Of a stretch of DNA of 64,000 bases, positions 1 through 12,300 are shown in pieces. The position numbers were made by a program, and so were the translations under genes. Positions within the stretch are counted from its first letter, which is position 1, and the number at the start of each line of letters is the position of its first letter. This DNA comes from Plenodomus lindquistii (taxonomy: Eukaryota; Ascomycota; Dothideomycetes; Pleosporales; Leptosphaeriaceae), in the NCBI GenBank assembly GCA_025504975.1, contig JANUWI010000001.1, forward strand, positions 4,154,001 through 4,218,000, given 5' to 3'. A model generated the notes under the pieces. That model was not told where the DNA came from. It searched no databases and was given only the letters and a program-made list of their open reading frames with translations.

Positions 1-899
1 TTTGGTTGCTTGACGTCCTCGATGGGTGTCCTTGGCGCCGGCGCTGTCTAATAATCCGCTCCTTGATTGGTCAGTTGGTCTGAGCGCAGAGCCCTGCCCC
101 CCAAAATTCTCGCCGCCCGCCCATCCGTCTCTTCTTCTTCACTCATCCCGGGCACAATTTATTGTAGGAAAGGCTGGCACTCTACCAGACTCTCCTCTAT
201 TACGTGCCCCAGAGCACGACTCACCGTGCGAGGTAGCTGGAGCAGATGAGGGTCACTGATGATATCTCGTTCCTTACCAACGTCGCTACATTCTTAGTTT
301 TCGTGGCCTGCAGTTTGGAGCTTGAAGCTGTGGGGGCTTTTGTCTACCTAGGTACTGTCGCCTGTTGCAGCTACAGTATCATGTGACCCATGTGAAGCTG
401 TGCATTCACATTGTTGGTTTGGCACACACACATTCCAATCAAGCACTGCCCGTACGAGGAACATGTCACCTTTGACACTGCGTGCTTGTACCACACTTGT
501 AGTCGAGGCTATGACAGCTGCCCGCTTCAAATCCAACAAGCTACATGCGTGGGCAGCCTGTTTAGTCACCGGGGTGCGCGGCCAGTGTGTGCGGGGAAGC
601 TTCTTCACACTTCGCAACAATCTCTCTCACAATCGTTTGCACTAACATTGGTGTGTAACTGGTTCGATTGCTTTTGTTTCTACCACATTCGGTCTACAAA
701 CCTCGCCTCCAGCTCCGAGCGGGATATCGCTTGCTTGCAGTGTGAGATCCCTCAAGTCTATCGTCTAATGCTAGACACCAAGAAAGAATGAAAGAATGAA
801 AGAGCGAAGTCCCGTGGGACGACTCCAAAACGCCGTTCACTGAGAACGTAAACATGTCTGCTCTAGATCATAAAGTACCCCTCATCATATGCCCATCGC
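1..899. other. non-coding 3' flank of FAD2
   Basis: No supported gene. The open frames here are short, overlap on both strands and show no recognisable protein family. A short run of GAAAGAAT-like units lies at about 781-806. The right part is the 3' flank of the desaturase gene. Confidence 0.6.
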
Positions 900-2384
900 T
901 TATTCGTTGTCGCTGTCAGCACCGAGTTGCATCTTGGCGGCCTTGCCTGGCGCAGACTTGGTGGTGGTAACGGGGTCGATCTTCGCAGGAGGAACACCAA
1001 GACCGTTGGAGTTGCGGAAAAACAGGACACCCTTGCCTTCGCCCTCAGCACCGACGCTGGGCTCGACCCACTGGCACCATCGTGCAGCCTTCCAGATGGA
1101 CTTCAAGAAACCGATGGGACCGTCCTTGACATCAGAGCGGTAGTGCTTGCCCATGACACCCTTGATGGCCTCGGTAGCCTCATCGGCGTGGTAGAAGGGG
1201 ATGGTGGAGATGTAGTGGTGGAGAACGTGGGTCTCGACAATGCCGTGGAGGAGAGTGCGTCCGATGAAACCAAACTCGCGATCGATGGTAGCAGCGGCGC
1301 CGCGAGTGTAGGTCCAGGTGGCGGCATCGTAGTGAGGAAGGGAGGGGTCGGTGTGCTGCAAGAAGGTGATGGCAACGAGCCAGTGGTTGACCCAGAGGTA
1401 CGGGATGATATACCAGACAAGGAGGTTGTTGAAGCCGTAGTTCTTGTATACCCAGGTAAGACCAGCAATGATAATAGCAAGACCAAGGTCGCTGAGCAGG
1501 ATCAGGTGTTCGTCCTTCTTCTCGAAGAGAGGGCTGGATGGGTTGAAGTGGTTCACACCACCGAACATTCCGTTCTTCTTGCCCTTGCCCTTGCCCTCGG
1601 GCTGGCGGTCGTGGTTGTTGTGTCCGGTAACGTTGGCCATGAGGTACATGGGCCATCCGCCGATCTGCTGGCCGAAAGTGTGGATAAAGGTAGCGATGGG
1701 AGTCTCCTCGGTCAGCTCGTGGAGCTCGTGGATGGCACGGCTGACGCGAGTGGCGTAGACCTCCCTCGTCTTAGGAATGAAGACCATGTCACGCTCCATG
1801 TGGCCAGTGGCCTTGTGGTGCTTGCCGTGGGAGATCTTCCAAGAGAAGTATGGGACGAGGAGGATGGAGTGACAGACCCAACCAACGGTGTCGTTGAGAG
1901 TCTTGGATGGGGAGAAAGCCTGGTGGCCGCACTCGTGGGCAAGAATCCACAGACCAGTACCGAAAAAGCCCTGGAGAACAGTGTACAGAGTCCACAGGAC
2001 TACGCGAGCAGTCATGGAGGGCACAGTCTCGGGGGTGACGAACTTGTGGAAGACGTAGAAGGTGGTAGCCAGCGAGGCGAGATCGCGAGCAACGTAGCCG
2101 AGACCGCGAAGAGCAGAGCGCTCAAAGCAGTGCTTGGGGATGGCATCACGAATGTCCTTGATGGTATAGTCTGGGATTTCGAACTCATTGCCGTACGTGT
2201 CCAAAAGGACGCCGCGGTTGTTCTTGACAGGCTCAGGTGTCTCGTCCATTGACGAGAGGGAGGTGTTCGAGGCCGAGTTCGCCGGCGAGTCGAACGGCGA
2301 GTTGGCAACCGTTGAAGGTGCAGACTCGGCGGTCATGTTCCGCCTCAGGCTAGGCTGCTGAGGGCGGGCGGTTGTGGTGGCCAT
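900..2384 (-). CDS. FAD2: delta-12 (oleate) fatty acid desaturase
   Basis: Single-exon gene, 494 aa. Membrane-bound desaturase that introduces the delta-12 double bond into oleate to make linoleate in the endoplasmic reticulum. The three histidine boxes that hold the di-iron centre are visible: HECGH at about residue 156, HGKHH at about 192, and HVLHH late in the protein, followed by the STIPFYHADEAT stretch usual for fungal delta-12 enzymes. Several hydrophobic segments surround them. The frame is open a further 59 codons upstream, but that extension is low quality; the ATG at 2384 (MATTTARPQQ) gives a normal N-terminus and length. A delta-15/omega-3 specificity cannot be fully excluded from motifs alone. 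The strand-opposite open frame of over 400 codons is a shadow. Confidence 0.92.
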   Translation of the reverse strand: MATTTARPQQPSLRRNMTAESAPSTVANSPFDSPANSASNTSLSSMDETPEPVKNNRGVLLDTYGNEFEIPDYTIKDIRDAIPKHCFERSALRGLGYVARDLASLATTFYVFHKFVTPETVPSMTARVVLWTLYTVLQGFFGTGLWILAHECGHQAFSPSKTLNDTVGWVCHSILLVPYFSWKISHGKHHKATGHMERDMVFIPKTREVYATRVSRAIHELHELTEETPIATFIHTFGQQIGGWPMYLMANVTGHNNHDRQPEGKGKGKKNGMFGGVNHFNPSSPLFEKKDEHLILLSDLGLAIIIAGLTWVYKNYGFNNLLVWYIIPYLWVNHWLVAITFLQHTDPSLPHYDAATWTYTRGAAATIDREFGFIGRTLLHGIVETHVLHHYISTIPFYHADEATEAIKGVMGKHYRSDVKDGPIGFLKSIWKAARWCQWVEPSVGAEGEGKGVLFFRNSNGLGVPPAKIDPVTTTKSAPGKAAKMQLGADSDNE

Positions 2385-4086
2385 CTCGGGTAAAAGATGT
2401 GTGGGTTGGAGGAGGAGAGCGAGAAGGTGAGGGAGAGAGCCCGCTAGTTGTAGCACAAAGAAGCTACGAACTGTTGAGACGCAGGCTATAAGTGATTGGG
2501 CTTGCAAACGAATGCAGGCTGGTGCTTGATAACGCAAGCAGCACTGGGGGCAGCAGGTCAACTACCTCAAAGGAAGCGAGGGAATTAGGTGAGCAATTGA
2601 GGCGAGTTGTGTGCGGGACGGAGCAGATTTTAAACACGTCGTGTCCCCAAGGCGGTGTCTGTGGACTCTGGACCCTGGATAGACTTCCAGAGCCAGGGGC
2701 ACTCGCCTCGACTGTTTGGAGCTACCCAGCTCGCAACACTAACACTTATTCACTGACGCTGCTCCACCCGGACAATCTTCCCGTTGGTCCATTGTGTCTT
2801 GCCACCGCACTGTCAAGGCAGTGCCCACTGCCTACGAGGCGTGAAACCTCCACCATACAGCAGATGGTCCACAGCACAGCGCAGAACGCGAGCCTCTGTC
2901 GAGCTCCCGCGCCCTCTTGGCCTGGGGCTCAGAGTTTTTCAGCAGATCCCTTCCTCCGCGACCTTGGCGCATGGCTAGGGCAAGCAGACCGCCAGTTTGC
3001 ACTCGGTATAGCGCGCCGTTGGCCTCTTCATGTCCACGGCCTCAGGCCCTCGCTAGACGACAGCACCCGTCCAGTACCAAGCTGCTGCCGACCCGCTGTC
3101 TGAGCGCGAGTGGCCCGCCGAGACTGCGCGCAAAGCACGGCACTGGAAACGCACACTCGCCATGGTGGTGTGCTTATCAGCCTGAGGGCATTCGATGTAG
3201 GCGGGGCGCGCAATTGCACCCCAAAGTTGGTACTGGGCAGTTCTCGCATGCAAAAATTCGGGACGCAATTGCTGCAGGGTCTCGGTTAGGCTTCCAGGAA
3301 CCGTTCAACCGCAATGATTCGCCGCAGCAGCGCCGAGGCTCATCTGTTGAATGATCTGCAATCAGACAGGACGAAGACCTTCCACACGTGGAGGCCGTCT
3401 CGTCAGGCTGCAAGCAGCGCAGCATGCTTGCACGCCTTGTTGGTGGTTCGCAATCAGAGAAGCCCATGCTGGCATGTGAACTCAGTATTGTTTGCATACT
3501 GGACGACGGCACACATGGTCATTGTTGAGAATGTTCCCTAGCTGCTGGTGGGCTGTCCGACATCCCCCGATATCATAGCCTTGAGACGGACGGCATGAAA
3601 TCGACACAATGCCTCGGGGCTGGTTCAGCGTGAACCCTAACTGACGGAAAACTTGCCATTCGGAAATTTGGGTCAACTGTCGTCAGTGATGTTGATCATG
3701 GTCAGCATTGGCAGACCTTGACTCGCGGTCACATCATCCCGTATGTACCATTCTGGCAGTATTATGCAAAAGAGAGATCGCGCCTGCTATGTACATGTTA
3801 TGTACGGGACTATCTGCCCTCGACTGTAACACACATATGTGTCAGCGTTTGCCACATCAAGCCACAGCGGTGGTCGTTGATAGTAGAAGCTTTGACGCGC
3901 TTCTCCAGACTTTCACATGCCAACTCTCTACGATCACAGTGGATCTCAACCCCTAACGATCGCCCCTAACATCTGACACCGGGTCCTGCCAGGCATCGTG
4001 ATCGTGCTAAACTAGAATAGCCGTGCAATTTGTGGGGGTTGCGACAAGGTCTCGGCGGGCAGCACCCCTGGGATAGGGCTTGGAGG
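2385..4086. other. intergenic: FAD2 5' flank / Nudix gene 3' flank
   Basis: About 1.7 kb without a supported gene. The first 100 bp upstream of FAD2 are purine/pyrimidine-biased (GGAGGAGAGCGAG-like on the + strand), a common fungal core-promoter look. Longer open frames at 2492-3103 and 2917-3354 have no family resemblance and no clear splice structure, so I do not call them. Confidence 0.5.
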
Positions 4087-5542
4087 TCATCTAGTCTTTT
4101 GGAAGGACCTCCAAACCATAGCTGCAATAAGAGCAGCGACGCCCAGTCTTCCGACTAGTGCCGTTGCAACAGCCTTTCTCACGAGCGGATAGTAGCCCTC
4201 CAAGAGCGAATTTACCGCTGCGCCCCGAGCGACCATCTTCGCCCGTCCTGTTTGTCCCCATGCCCTCCCAACCCCCAAGCCGGCGATGCCGACCTCACCG
4301 GGTTTCTCCTCATACAACGCCCCTACCGCCTCGCTGCCTATGCCGGGAAAGTCTTGCACGGGTACATCGCTAGAACCCTCATCGGTACTAGAAGTACAGA
4401 TGCTGGACGTAGTAGTCGACATCTCTAGTGCTCTCTGACGGCGGAAACGATACGACATGGCCCACATAACGAACCGCACATCCCAGTTTGTAAACGTCGG
4501 ATACGTCCACAGCTCCAGCGCGTTATGTGGAGGCATGTGTTCGAGGAAGTCGCTCACAACACCTAATGTCAGCCCCCACAGCAGCAGCGGTGGCTTCTTA
4601 TCCTTATGCCGGGCCTCTGGACCCATCAGTGCCTCCTGAATGTTCCCAAGCACGCCTTCGGTAGGCGCGTCGCCGTCTGGAATGAAGTCTGCTATAGTGG
4701 CGCAATACGTCGAGTTCGCGGGTACCAGGCGTATTGCAGCAAACATCATCTTTGAAAGCATGGCCTGCAGGAACCATCGTTTGATGCCGAGTTCAGACTT
4801 TGCCAGACGGGCGCTAACATCCGCGTATTCGTAGGTGCGAAGACTTGGGGAAAGGAGGGCGCGGACAGGTACCCAGTGCGACGACGCGACTTCAGTAGGT
4901 TGAAGACGTTGTGCGGGATATGCTGGAGATGTAAGAAGGTAGATGTATGGACACAGTACCATTAATCTGATGATCTGTAGTCAGCGCATGAGAATGAAGC
5001 AAGAGTACTCCAACGTACGGCACTTTGCCCCAACTAGTGGTGACAATTCTTTGAGGCAAGTTCCCAACAGCGATAGCATTGTCATGACTAAGATCAATGC
5101 CCACTTCCTCCAATGCCTCCCGTGCTGCTGTTACTTCGTCATTCTCATCTTCGGGATCGCGCTTCCCGCCTGGCAGCGCAACATGGCCATTCCACTTATC
5201 GCCAACTCTCGCTGCTCTTTTGATGAACAGTATCTCTGGGTCTCCATGCTTCACCCAGTCTTGTTCGAAGAAGGCGTTGAGGTGCGTCTCGAAACTGGTC
5301 TTATGGCTGGATGCTGAAGCTGCAGAAGAACGACGATATCGAGGTGTAGGTGTATGGACTAAGGCAGGCTTGTCTGGCGACTCCGGCCAGTGGGCATAGT
5401 TCGGTTGTACGCGCAGGATGAGCGCAACGGACGCGCGTTTGGGCAGATTTGGCGGACACGCGACGTCGGGGTAAGGGTGAGCATTGAGCTCCAGGAGGAC
5501 CGTCTTGAGGTGACCAATAATCTCATCGGCGCCGGTCATCAT
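4087..5542 (-). CDS. Nudix hydrolase with C-terminal membrane tail (CoA pyrophosphatase-like)
   Basis: Two exons, 5542-5019 and 4966-4087 (467 aa), with a 52-bp intron. The Nudix box is clear in exon 1 (PGGKRDPEDENDE...REALEEVGI, about residues 121-147), in the form with one extra residue seen in coenzyme-A-type Nudix enzymes such as yeast Pcd1. Exon 2 continues the fold (MVLCPYIYLLTSP) and then adds about 200 residues of unknown function, ending with a hydrophobic segment (LVGRLGVAALIAAMVW) just before the basic C-terminus, so the protein may be tail-anchored. The intron has two possible CAG acceptors 8 nt apart. The one nearer the donor (CAG at 4975-4977) reaches a stop within five codons; the other (intron end 4967) keeps the frame. 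Substrate is not determinable. The start is the first of two adjacent ATGs. Divergently placed to ADE16. Confidence 0.8.
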
Positions 5543-6211
5543 TCCAAACTGTATGAGACGCGTCCTGATGTCTGATGAAGTGGTGCTGTTGTAATGTAGT
5601 ACACAGTGAGCGGCCTCTAACCGGCTGGAGACAAGACTGATTATGCGTGATCACGGTGCTAGACGCGTCGATGGTTATACACAAGTCGAAAAACTGCCTG
5701 TATGAGCTACTGAAAACATTGTCAAAGATCAACGCTGCATCACTGTTGCAGGACCATCTGTGAGCATGCGAGCTTATTAAGGAACTGCCGAGGTGTGATT
5801 TTCGCCGTGGCTACTGTATGTAGTTGGGTTGTATTCTTGCGCTCTAGGTGGTGGCATCGCTGCGCTGAAGATGATAGGCACAAACATATGCCAGAAGACT
5901 CTCCATCTAAAAGAAAGAACGACAGTGCATCCCGTACACTTCAAGTGACGCATGGCAGGCGTTCGTGCGCAGTGATGTTGGCGGAGATCGTGCGGTTGCC
6001 CGCAGAGTAGACTAACGCCAACGGGCGCTTTGACCAATCATGTCCCCGACAATCGGGAAGGAGGGGCAGCCTATGAGGTAGGCGGGGCTGCGTCCTGGAG
6101 AAAAAAAGAGGACGGTTACAGTGGCGCACAACTATTGTGATACCCCAAACACCCTTCTTGTGCTTCTTGTACCTGTTTCAATTGACTTGCGTGTCTTCTA
6201 CATCAGTCATC
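5543..6211. promoter_or_regulatory. divergent promoter region, Nudix gene / ADE16
   Basis: 669 bp between two divergently transcribed genes; must hold both promoters and 5' UTRs. A CT-rich stretch precedes the ADE16 start. I could not identify a specific factor-binding site with confidence. Confidence 0.5.
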
Positions 6212-8160
6212 ATGACAGGCCAAAAGACAGGTAAACATCCACGTACCCGCAGCGTTCCAGTCGCAAAACTGACTATGACAGCCATTCTCTCCGTCTACGA
6301 CAAGACAGGTCTCCTTGACCTGGCCAAGGGCCTACACGAATGCGGTGTTCGTCTTCTCGCATCTGGCGGCACAGCCAAGATGATCCGCCAGGCCAACTTT
6401 CCCGTCGAGGATGTCTCTGCCATCACCAAGGCCCCTGAGATGCTCGGTGGGCGTGTTAAGACACTCCATCCTGCAGTACACGGCGGTATTCTGGCGCGCA
6501 ACCTAGACTCAGACGATTCAGATCTCTCAGCAAACAGCATCGACAAGATCGACTTTGTTGTCTGCAACCTATACCCTTTCTCGGAGACGGTCGCGCGGAT
6601 CAACGTAACGATTCCAGAGGCAGTCGAGGAGATCGACATTGGTGGTGTGACGCTCCTTAGGGCTGCCGCAAAGAACCATGCGCGTGTCACAATCATCAGT
6701 GACCCGAACGATTACCATGACCTCCTCACCGAGCTCAAGAAAGACGGCGAGGTGTCGGAAAAGAGCAGGCAGCGCTATGCGCTCAAGGCCTTCGAGCAGA
6801 CCTCGTCGTACGACAGTGCCATCTCGGACTTCTTCCGCAAGAAGTATGCAGGCGATGGCGACCAGTATCTCACTCTACGATATGGCGCCAACCCCCACCA
6901 GAAGCCAGCGACTGTCTCCATGCAGGATAAGCCACTGCCCTTCAAGGTGCTATGTGGTGCCCCAGGATACATCAACTTGCTGGATGCCCTCAATGCCTGG
7001 CCACTGGTCCAGGAGCTGAGCAAGGCGCTCGACTACCCGGCCGCTGCCAGCTTCAAGCACGTCTCGCCCGCTGGTGCCGCTATTGGCGTCCCACTTAGCG
7101 AGCAGGAGAGGAAGGTGTATATGGTTGACGATATCGAGGGCATCGAGAAATCAGGACTTGCACAGGCTTATGCCAGGGCGCGCGGAGCGGACCGCATGTC
7201 AAGTTTTGGCGACATGATCGCCTTGTCACACGAAGTTGATGTGAGTTGTTAGGATTCGGTGAAGACTAATCGAGAATTCTAATAACGTGCAGGTTCCTAC
7301 AGCAAAAATTATCAGCCGTGAGGTCTCAGATGGTGTCATTGCTCCTGGATATTCCTCCGAAGCACTGGAGATTCTAAGGAAGAAGAAGGCGGGCAAGTTC
7401 CTCGTACTTCAGATGGATCCTGAATACATCCCGTCGACTGAGGAGGCCCGCACAGTGTTCGGTATCACACTCAAGCAGCACCGCAACGACGCCAAAATTG
7501 TCCCTGCCGATACTTTCAACAGTGTAATTGTGCCCAAAAACTCAGGACCACTGCCAGAGTCGGCTCAGCGTGATTTGACGGTTGCGACGATTGCCCTCAA
7601 GTACACCCAGTCAAACAGTGTGTGCTACGCACTGAACGGCCAAATCATCGGTCTCGGTGCTGGTCAGCAATGTAAGCGCACCGATCATGCGGAAGTAAGA
7701 AGGTTGCTAACAGACCCTAGCTCGCATTCACTGCACACGCCTGGCGGGCGACAAGGCCGACAACTGGTGGATGCGCTTCCACTCAAGGACCCTTGGCCTC
7801 AAATTCAAGAAAGGAACCAAGCGCCCCTCGAAATCCAACGCCATTGATCTGCTCTGCTCCGGTCTCGTCCCTGAATCGGGTATTGAACGCGATGATTTCG
7901 AGGCTCACTTTGAAGAGGGGGAGGTGCCTCTGCCATTCTCTGCAGAGGAGCGCAAGGACTGGTTGTCGAAGCTGGAGGGTGTCGCAGTCAGCTCAGACGC
8001 CTTCTTCCCCTTCATTGACAACGTCTTCAGGGCTCAGAGAAGTGGAGCCAAATACATTGCTGCACCCACAGGCAGTCAAAACGACGGGGCTGTGTTCGAG
8101 ACCAGCGAGAAGTGTGGCATTACATTTGTCGAGCAGCACATTAGGCTGTTCCACCACTAG
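6212..8160 (+). CDS. ADE16: bifunctional AICAR transformylase / IMP cyclohydrolase
   Basis: Four exons: 6212-6230, 6282-7240, 7293-7671, 7721-8160 (598 aa). Catalyses the last two steps of de novo IMP synthesis: formylation of AICAR with 10-formyl-THF, then ring closure. The N-terminal cyclohydrolase (MGS-like) domain starts at AILSVYDKTGLLDLAKGL and includes LASGGTAKM and GGRVKTLHPAVHGGILAR. The C-terminal transformylase domain holds the catalytic Lys-His pair in ASFKHVSPAGAA. The first coding exon is only 19 nt (MTGQKT plus one base); it joins to give MTGQKTAILSVYDK, which matches the usual start of the family. Introns are 49-52 bp, the first and third with CTGAC/CTAAC branch sites. Yeast has two copies (ADE16/ADE17); which one this matches is not meaningful here. 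Confidence 0.95.
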
Positions 8161-8891
8161 CATGAGTGTAGCATTGAACGCGTGGCTTCGAGGCTGCGAA
8201 GGACTTTTCATTCATGCGAAACGGCCGATCAGGGAATCACGCTCTGCCATGGCAAGCCTGGCACTGAACTAAAAGATCTTGCTTGCCAGAAGAAAAGTGT
8301 GGATAGAAACTTCTGTATTACATTCAGGTGAACTCTTGTGCCTTCATCAATTGCCGCCCCATTTTTGACCTGTAAATTACAAAACTGTGCGGAGAGCCCT
8401 CGGGCTTGTCGCTCGACTGGTACAACATGTCTTGATGCTAGTAGCGCAAGTGTGAAAACCTATTCTACGATCACCACGCATATGACTTCAAGTTGATGCT
8501 TCGCGTCGCATTCGTGTTCAGTCGCGCTCATGAGCGCGATGTCCACGGGCAGAGCGCATCTCCATACCAAACGCGCTTCGTGGCTACAGATGCAATGAAC
8601 AGTCCGCGCACCCAAGGCAAACCCTGTTTGCGCGGCTTCCTTGACCACCAATCGTGCTTGCTGTGTAGCTTCTTCGCGTTGGTTGCTGCGGAGACTGTTT
8701 TGGACCATGCCTATCTGGTGCTAGTGCCACGCTGCTTCTTACCGTAGAATCGCATAGCACTTCACCTTTACCTTTGCTTGTCTTCTGTCGCAACAGCAAA
8801 CACTTTCTTCACGCCCCAATTGCGTTCAGACTCTCTCTTCCTACAGAATCCTAGTCTCGGACTTTACGACCTCGTAGCAACCACTTCGGAA
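8161..8891. other. intergenic: ADE16 3' flank / CHZ1 promoter
   Basis: 731 bp without a supported gene. The part next to CHZ1 is CT-rich (CACCTTTACCTTTGCTTG...), consistent with a fungal transcription start region. Confidence 0.5.
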
Positions 8892-9337
8892 ATGTCTGCC
8901 CAGCCAGAAAACCACCAGATGGAGGGTGTTCAGGACCCCACTACCGAAAGCAAGGGCAAGGGCAAGGCACAAGAAGGAGACGCCATGGAGGAGTCCAACG
9001 ACGATGACTCCAGCGACGAGTCTGGTGTCGAAGACACTGTATGTCATTTCCCGTTGCATTCCCTTTATTTGGTGCAAAGTACTAATACACCGCTCTAGGT
9101 TGGCGAAGGTATATCCACACCCCCCTCATGAGACCACGGCCACTTCCAACTAACGCCTGAAAAGTCGAGGAGCCAGATGAGGACAACATGGAAGAGATCG
9201 AGACTGGCAACATCCTCGGAAGCCGCACCCGCGGTAAGAACATCGACTTCGCCAAGGCCAATCAGGAGCTCGGTGACGATGAAGACGAGGATGACGATGA
9301 GGACTTCGTCGATCCCGACGACGAGATGAAGGACTAA
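8892..9337 (+). CDS. CHZ1: histone H2A.Z-specific chaperone Chz1
   Basis: Three exons: 8892-9038, 9099-9108, 9165-9337 (109 aa). Chz1 binds H2A.Z-H2B dimers in the nucleus and delivers them to the SWR1 remodeller. The Chz core is plain in exon 3: ETGNILGSRTRGKNIDFAKAN, flanked by long Asp/Glu tracts on both sides, as expected for an acidic histone chaperone. The length is in the family's small range. Exon 2 is a 10-nt micro-exon (GTTGGCGAAG) between a 60-bp intron and a 56-bp intron; both introns have good donors (GTATGT, GTATAT), a CTAAT or CTAAC branch site and AG ends, and only this splicing keeps the frame from ...ESGVEDT through VGE to VEEPDEDN. A single larger intron skipping it would shift the frame. 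Confidence 0.88.
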
Positions 9338-12300
9338 ATTGCGCAAACATCGCTTTTTGCGACTTCTGGTACGTGGCATGCTGCTTCGCCGCCTTGTTCA
9401 ACACAAGTTGCTCACCGCACTAGAAACCTCTCATCGACGCAGTCGCGAAAGTTGCAGGGTCGGTACATACGAGTTGAAACGATCAAACACACAAAAGGTT
9501 CATGAGCATTGGGTAGCGGTTTGGCACATAGGCAGGGTTGGAGTCACGGCGCGTCGTTGCTGGATGAGAACACACGGCCCGGGCGTAAGATATCTTGTTG
9601 CGTTGCGCGCTCTTCGTCTGAGCGACACGAGATTTCGCATTGAATACTAGGGACGTGTGAATACCGCCAGCGTATAGGATGAATACAAACATGACCCTCC
9701 GCATTGAGTTATGGAGCTCGTTGTTGGAACTAGACATGCTGTAATACTGAAGTGTTGCTAGACAGACTGAGTCGCCACTCGCACTCGGTTTCTGGAATGA
9801 GGATCCAGGGTCCAATAGACTCGGATCTGTAGCCAATTGTGAACATGTAATGATGCAGGCAGCTGCCTGACTTCCCCATACTTTACTACAACTCTACTCG
9901 TCCTACAGTCAAGAAGATGGAAGATCTATTTCTCGAGTGGGTGATCAGCAAGTTCATCGTGTTGTCACGGGGTTTCCAATTAGGTGTATGTAGTCCCAGG
10001 CAGTGTGACAGTGCTCGACTCCATTGTAACATTAGGGGCCTATGCGATCCAACCTTAGAGTAAAGGGTTCGGTCTCTCACACTTGAAGACGGCAGAGCTT
10101 GAGCGTATTCGAAAGGGTGGTAGCACTCTAAGTCTGCCTTGCCTCTTGCACATATGAACGATCTTCACTTGATGGCATATTCGCTTACGTATACCTGTGT
10201 CTGATGTGCAGAGTGCAGCAGTCGACACGCGTGGTCTAAGCCAGCAATGTCCATCATGTCCTGATCTTGCTCTTCAAGACAACGTTGACATGGACATGCA
10301 GTCTAGGCGATCATGGTGGATTTGTGTAGCCCATACGGGCCGCCATTCCGATGGCTTACAATCAAACGAGACAAGATCAACGCAGGACCGCCATGTCACA
10401 GAGTTCTGCGTGTGGAAGCATGGTGTATGTAGAGTAGGCGCATGATGATCGCGAGATGATCCAACTCGACCAAACTGACTGAACTTTATCCGCATACTTC
10501 TTCCCCGGGGTATGCATGGACGGCGTCGACGACGAGACTATCGACTCTTGCTCTGCTGACGGCAAAAATTGTCTGTCAATGTGGTTTCTCTTACCCCCAT
10601 TTTTCGTCTTCGTCTCTAGAAGCGGAAACACATTAGGTACTACCGCCGAAGTCCTACAGTCTCTAATAAGGCATGCATGACCGCCAGCTGGCTGCGTGTC
10701 GACATGGTAGCGCTAATCCGACTCAGTTGTCTGGCTCTGGGCAATTCCCTGGAGTATCCGCCGCGCAACATCGACTGGTGCAGAGGCGACATCGGCCTCG
10801 CTAGCAAGAATGGGACGAGATGGGATGGCCAGGCGGAGAAATGAAAGTGTCTGTATGTACTCGTGACTCATGGATTGGTGTTCCGTCCAGCGCTGCGTCT
10901 GTTGTCCCGGTCTGCTCCGACAGGACGGGGCCGTCTCGCTCTGTCGCCTGCGAGCACGGGGTTGTCGCTCGTTGCTGCTCAAGAAGGCAAAAATATGAGC
11001 TGGTGGGCCATGGTCTGGGATTCGAGATCTGCCCCAGACGAGCCAAAGAATGCTTGTACGGCATGCTTGCACGATGATGTCGACGAGTGCGTATGGTAGG
11101 CGATCGTTGGTCCTCCGCTGCGACGAGCAGCCGTCTTTTGATCTCCCGTCCAACGAGCATCTTCGGTCCCTTTGGCTAGTGCCAGCTCCGCCCTTGGTTT
11201 CGCCTGTGAAGCGATAAGCATCAAGATGACCCTCGAGAATTACGGCAACGCAGCCACGTGCCGGCGAGGGGCGGCCGCCGGACCAATTGGTGGGTAGCCT
11301 TTTCCAATGATGCGGCGTGGGCTGCCACGGCAATCTGCCCGGTGGAGCTTGGGGAGCGGAAGCACATGCACGCAGCAAGGATTCTCAAGTGTCAAAAACC
11401 GAAACCGGACCTTGGATTGGCGTCGTGCGCCGAAGCACTGGCTGACCGCCCGCTGCCGCAGCCAATGTGCGTGTGCTTATGGTAATAGCAGGGCAGAAAA
11501 AAACCGTGGGGTACGACCATGCGCAATACGCCGCAGGGTGCAGTGGTTCAGCGTATACGCACACGAGCATTGCCAACGGCGTTGGAGGGCACCAGAGGCG
11601 CACACGGCTCCGGGAGGCCAGTCGCACGCATCCGGGCCTCAATTGGGTCGCGCTCGCCTGGTTCGGTTCACTGAGGCGGTTGTGATTTCAATGAATGAAT
11701 TTTGGAGGGCTCGTAGACAAAGGCGGCCAGCCATCCATGAGCCGGTCTGCGACCTTCTCCAGCTGGTAGACACAGATAGAATAGCACCAAGGCCGCCAGA
11801 TCCCAGTGCACACAGGCTCAGCAGCGGAGAAGGCCCTCGGGGACAGTGCGGACGCCTCTATCGACGCGCTTCTAGACCGGTAATTGGACAGAGTCAAAGT
11901 GAAGGTGTTAGCGCACTCAGAGAATATCCACCCCACCAGGAGCCCTCCGCCCTCTTATTCATAAGCACTCGCTCTACACTTGCCGCGACCGTTTTTTCCC
12001 TCTCTACTTCTCATCAACTCCACACTTTGAAGTTGCTTTTGGAACACCGCGAGTCTACCGTAAGGCCTGTTCCACCCGGCTCTACAGCAAGTAAGTGCAG
12101 CCTCGCCCCCCCATGTTGATGTCCGCTGCACCTCCCACACCACCACGAGCAGACAATGCACTTTTATACGTTCCACGCCATGGACGACAGCATTAGCGGG
12201 CGCCTCGCTGGAAGCAACAAGCACAACCCCGCGCCGCCTCATTCGCCAGGTTTCTTATCGGCATACCGCGCGCACGCACTGAGCAGCTATCAGTTGCTGC

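Noticed and set aside
927..2252. Open frame of 441 codons opposite FAD2
   Set aside because: Exactly antisense to the desaturase; composition (Val/Gly/Asp-rich) is that of a complement of a coding strand and resembles no family.
10713..11378. Open frame of 221 codons (-)
   Set aside because: Arg/Ser/Pro-rich, no domain, overlaps another frame on the opposite strand; likely chance in GC-rich DNA.
11307..12119. Open frame of 270 codons (+) upstream of GLT1
   Set aside because: No protein-like pattern and no family; probably leader or promoter DNA.
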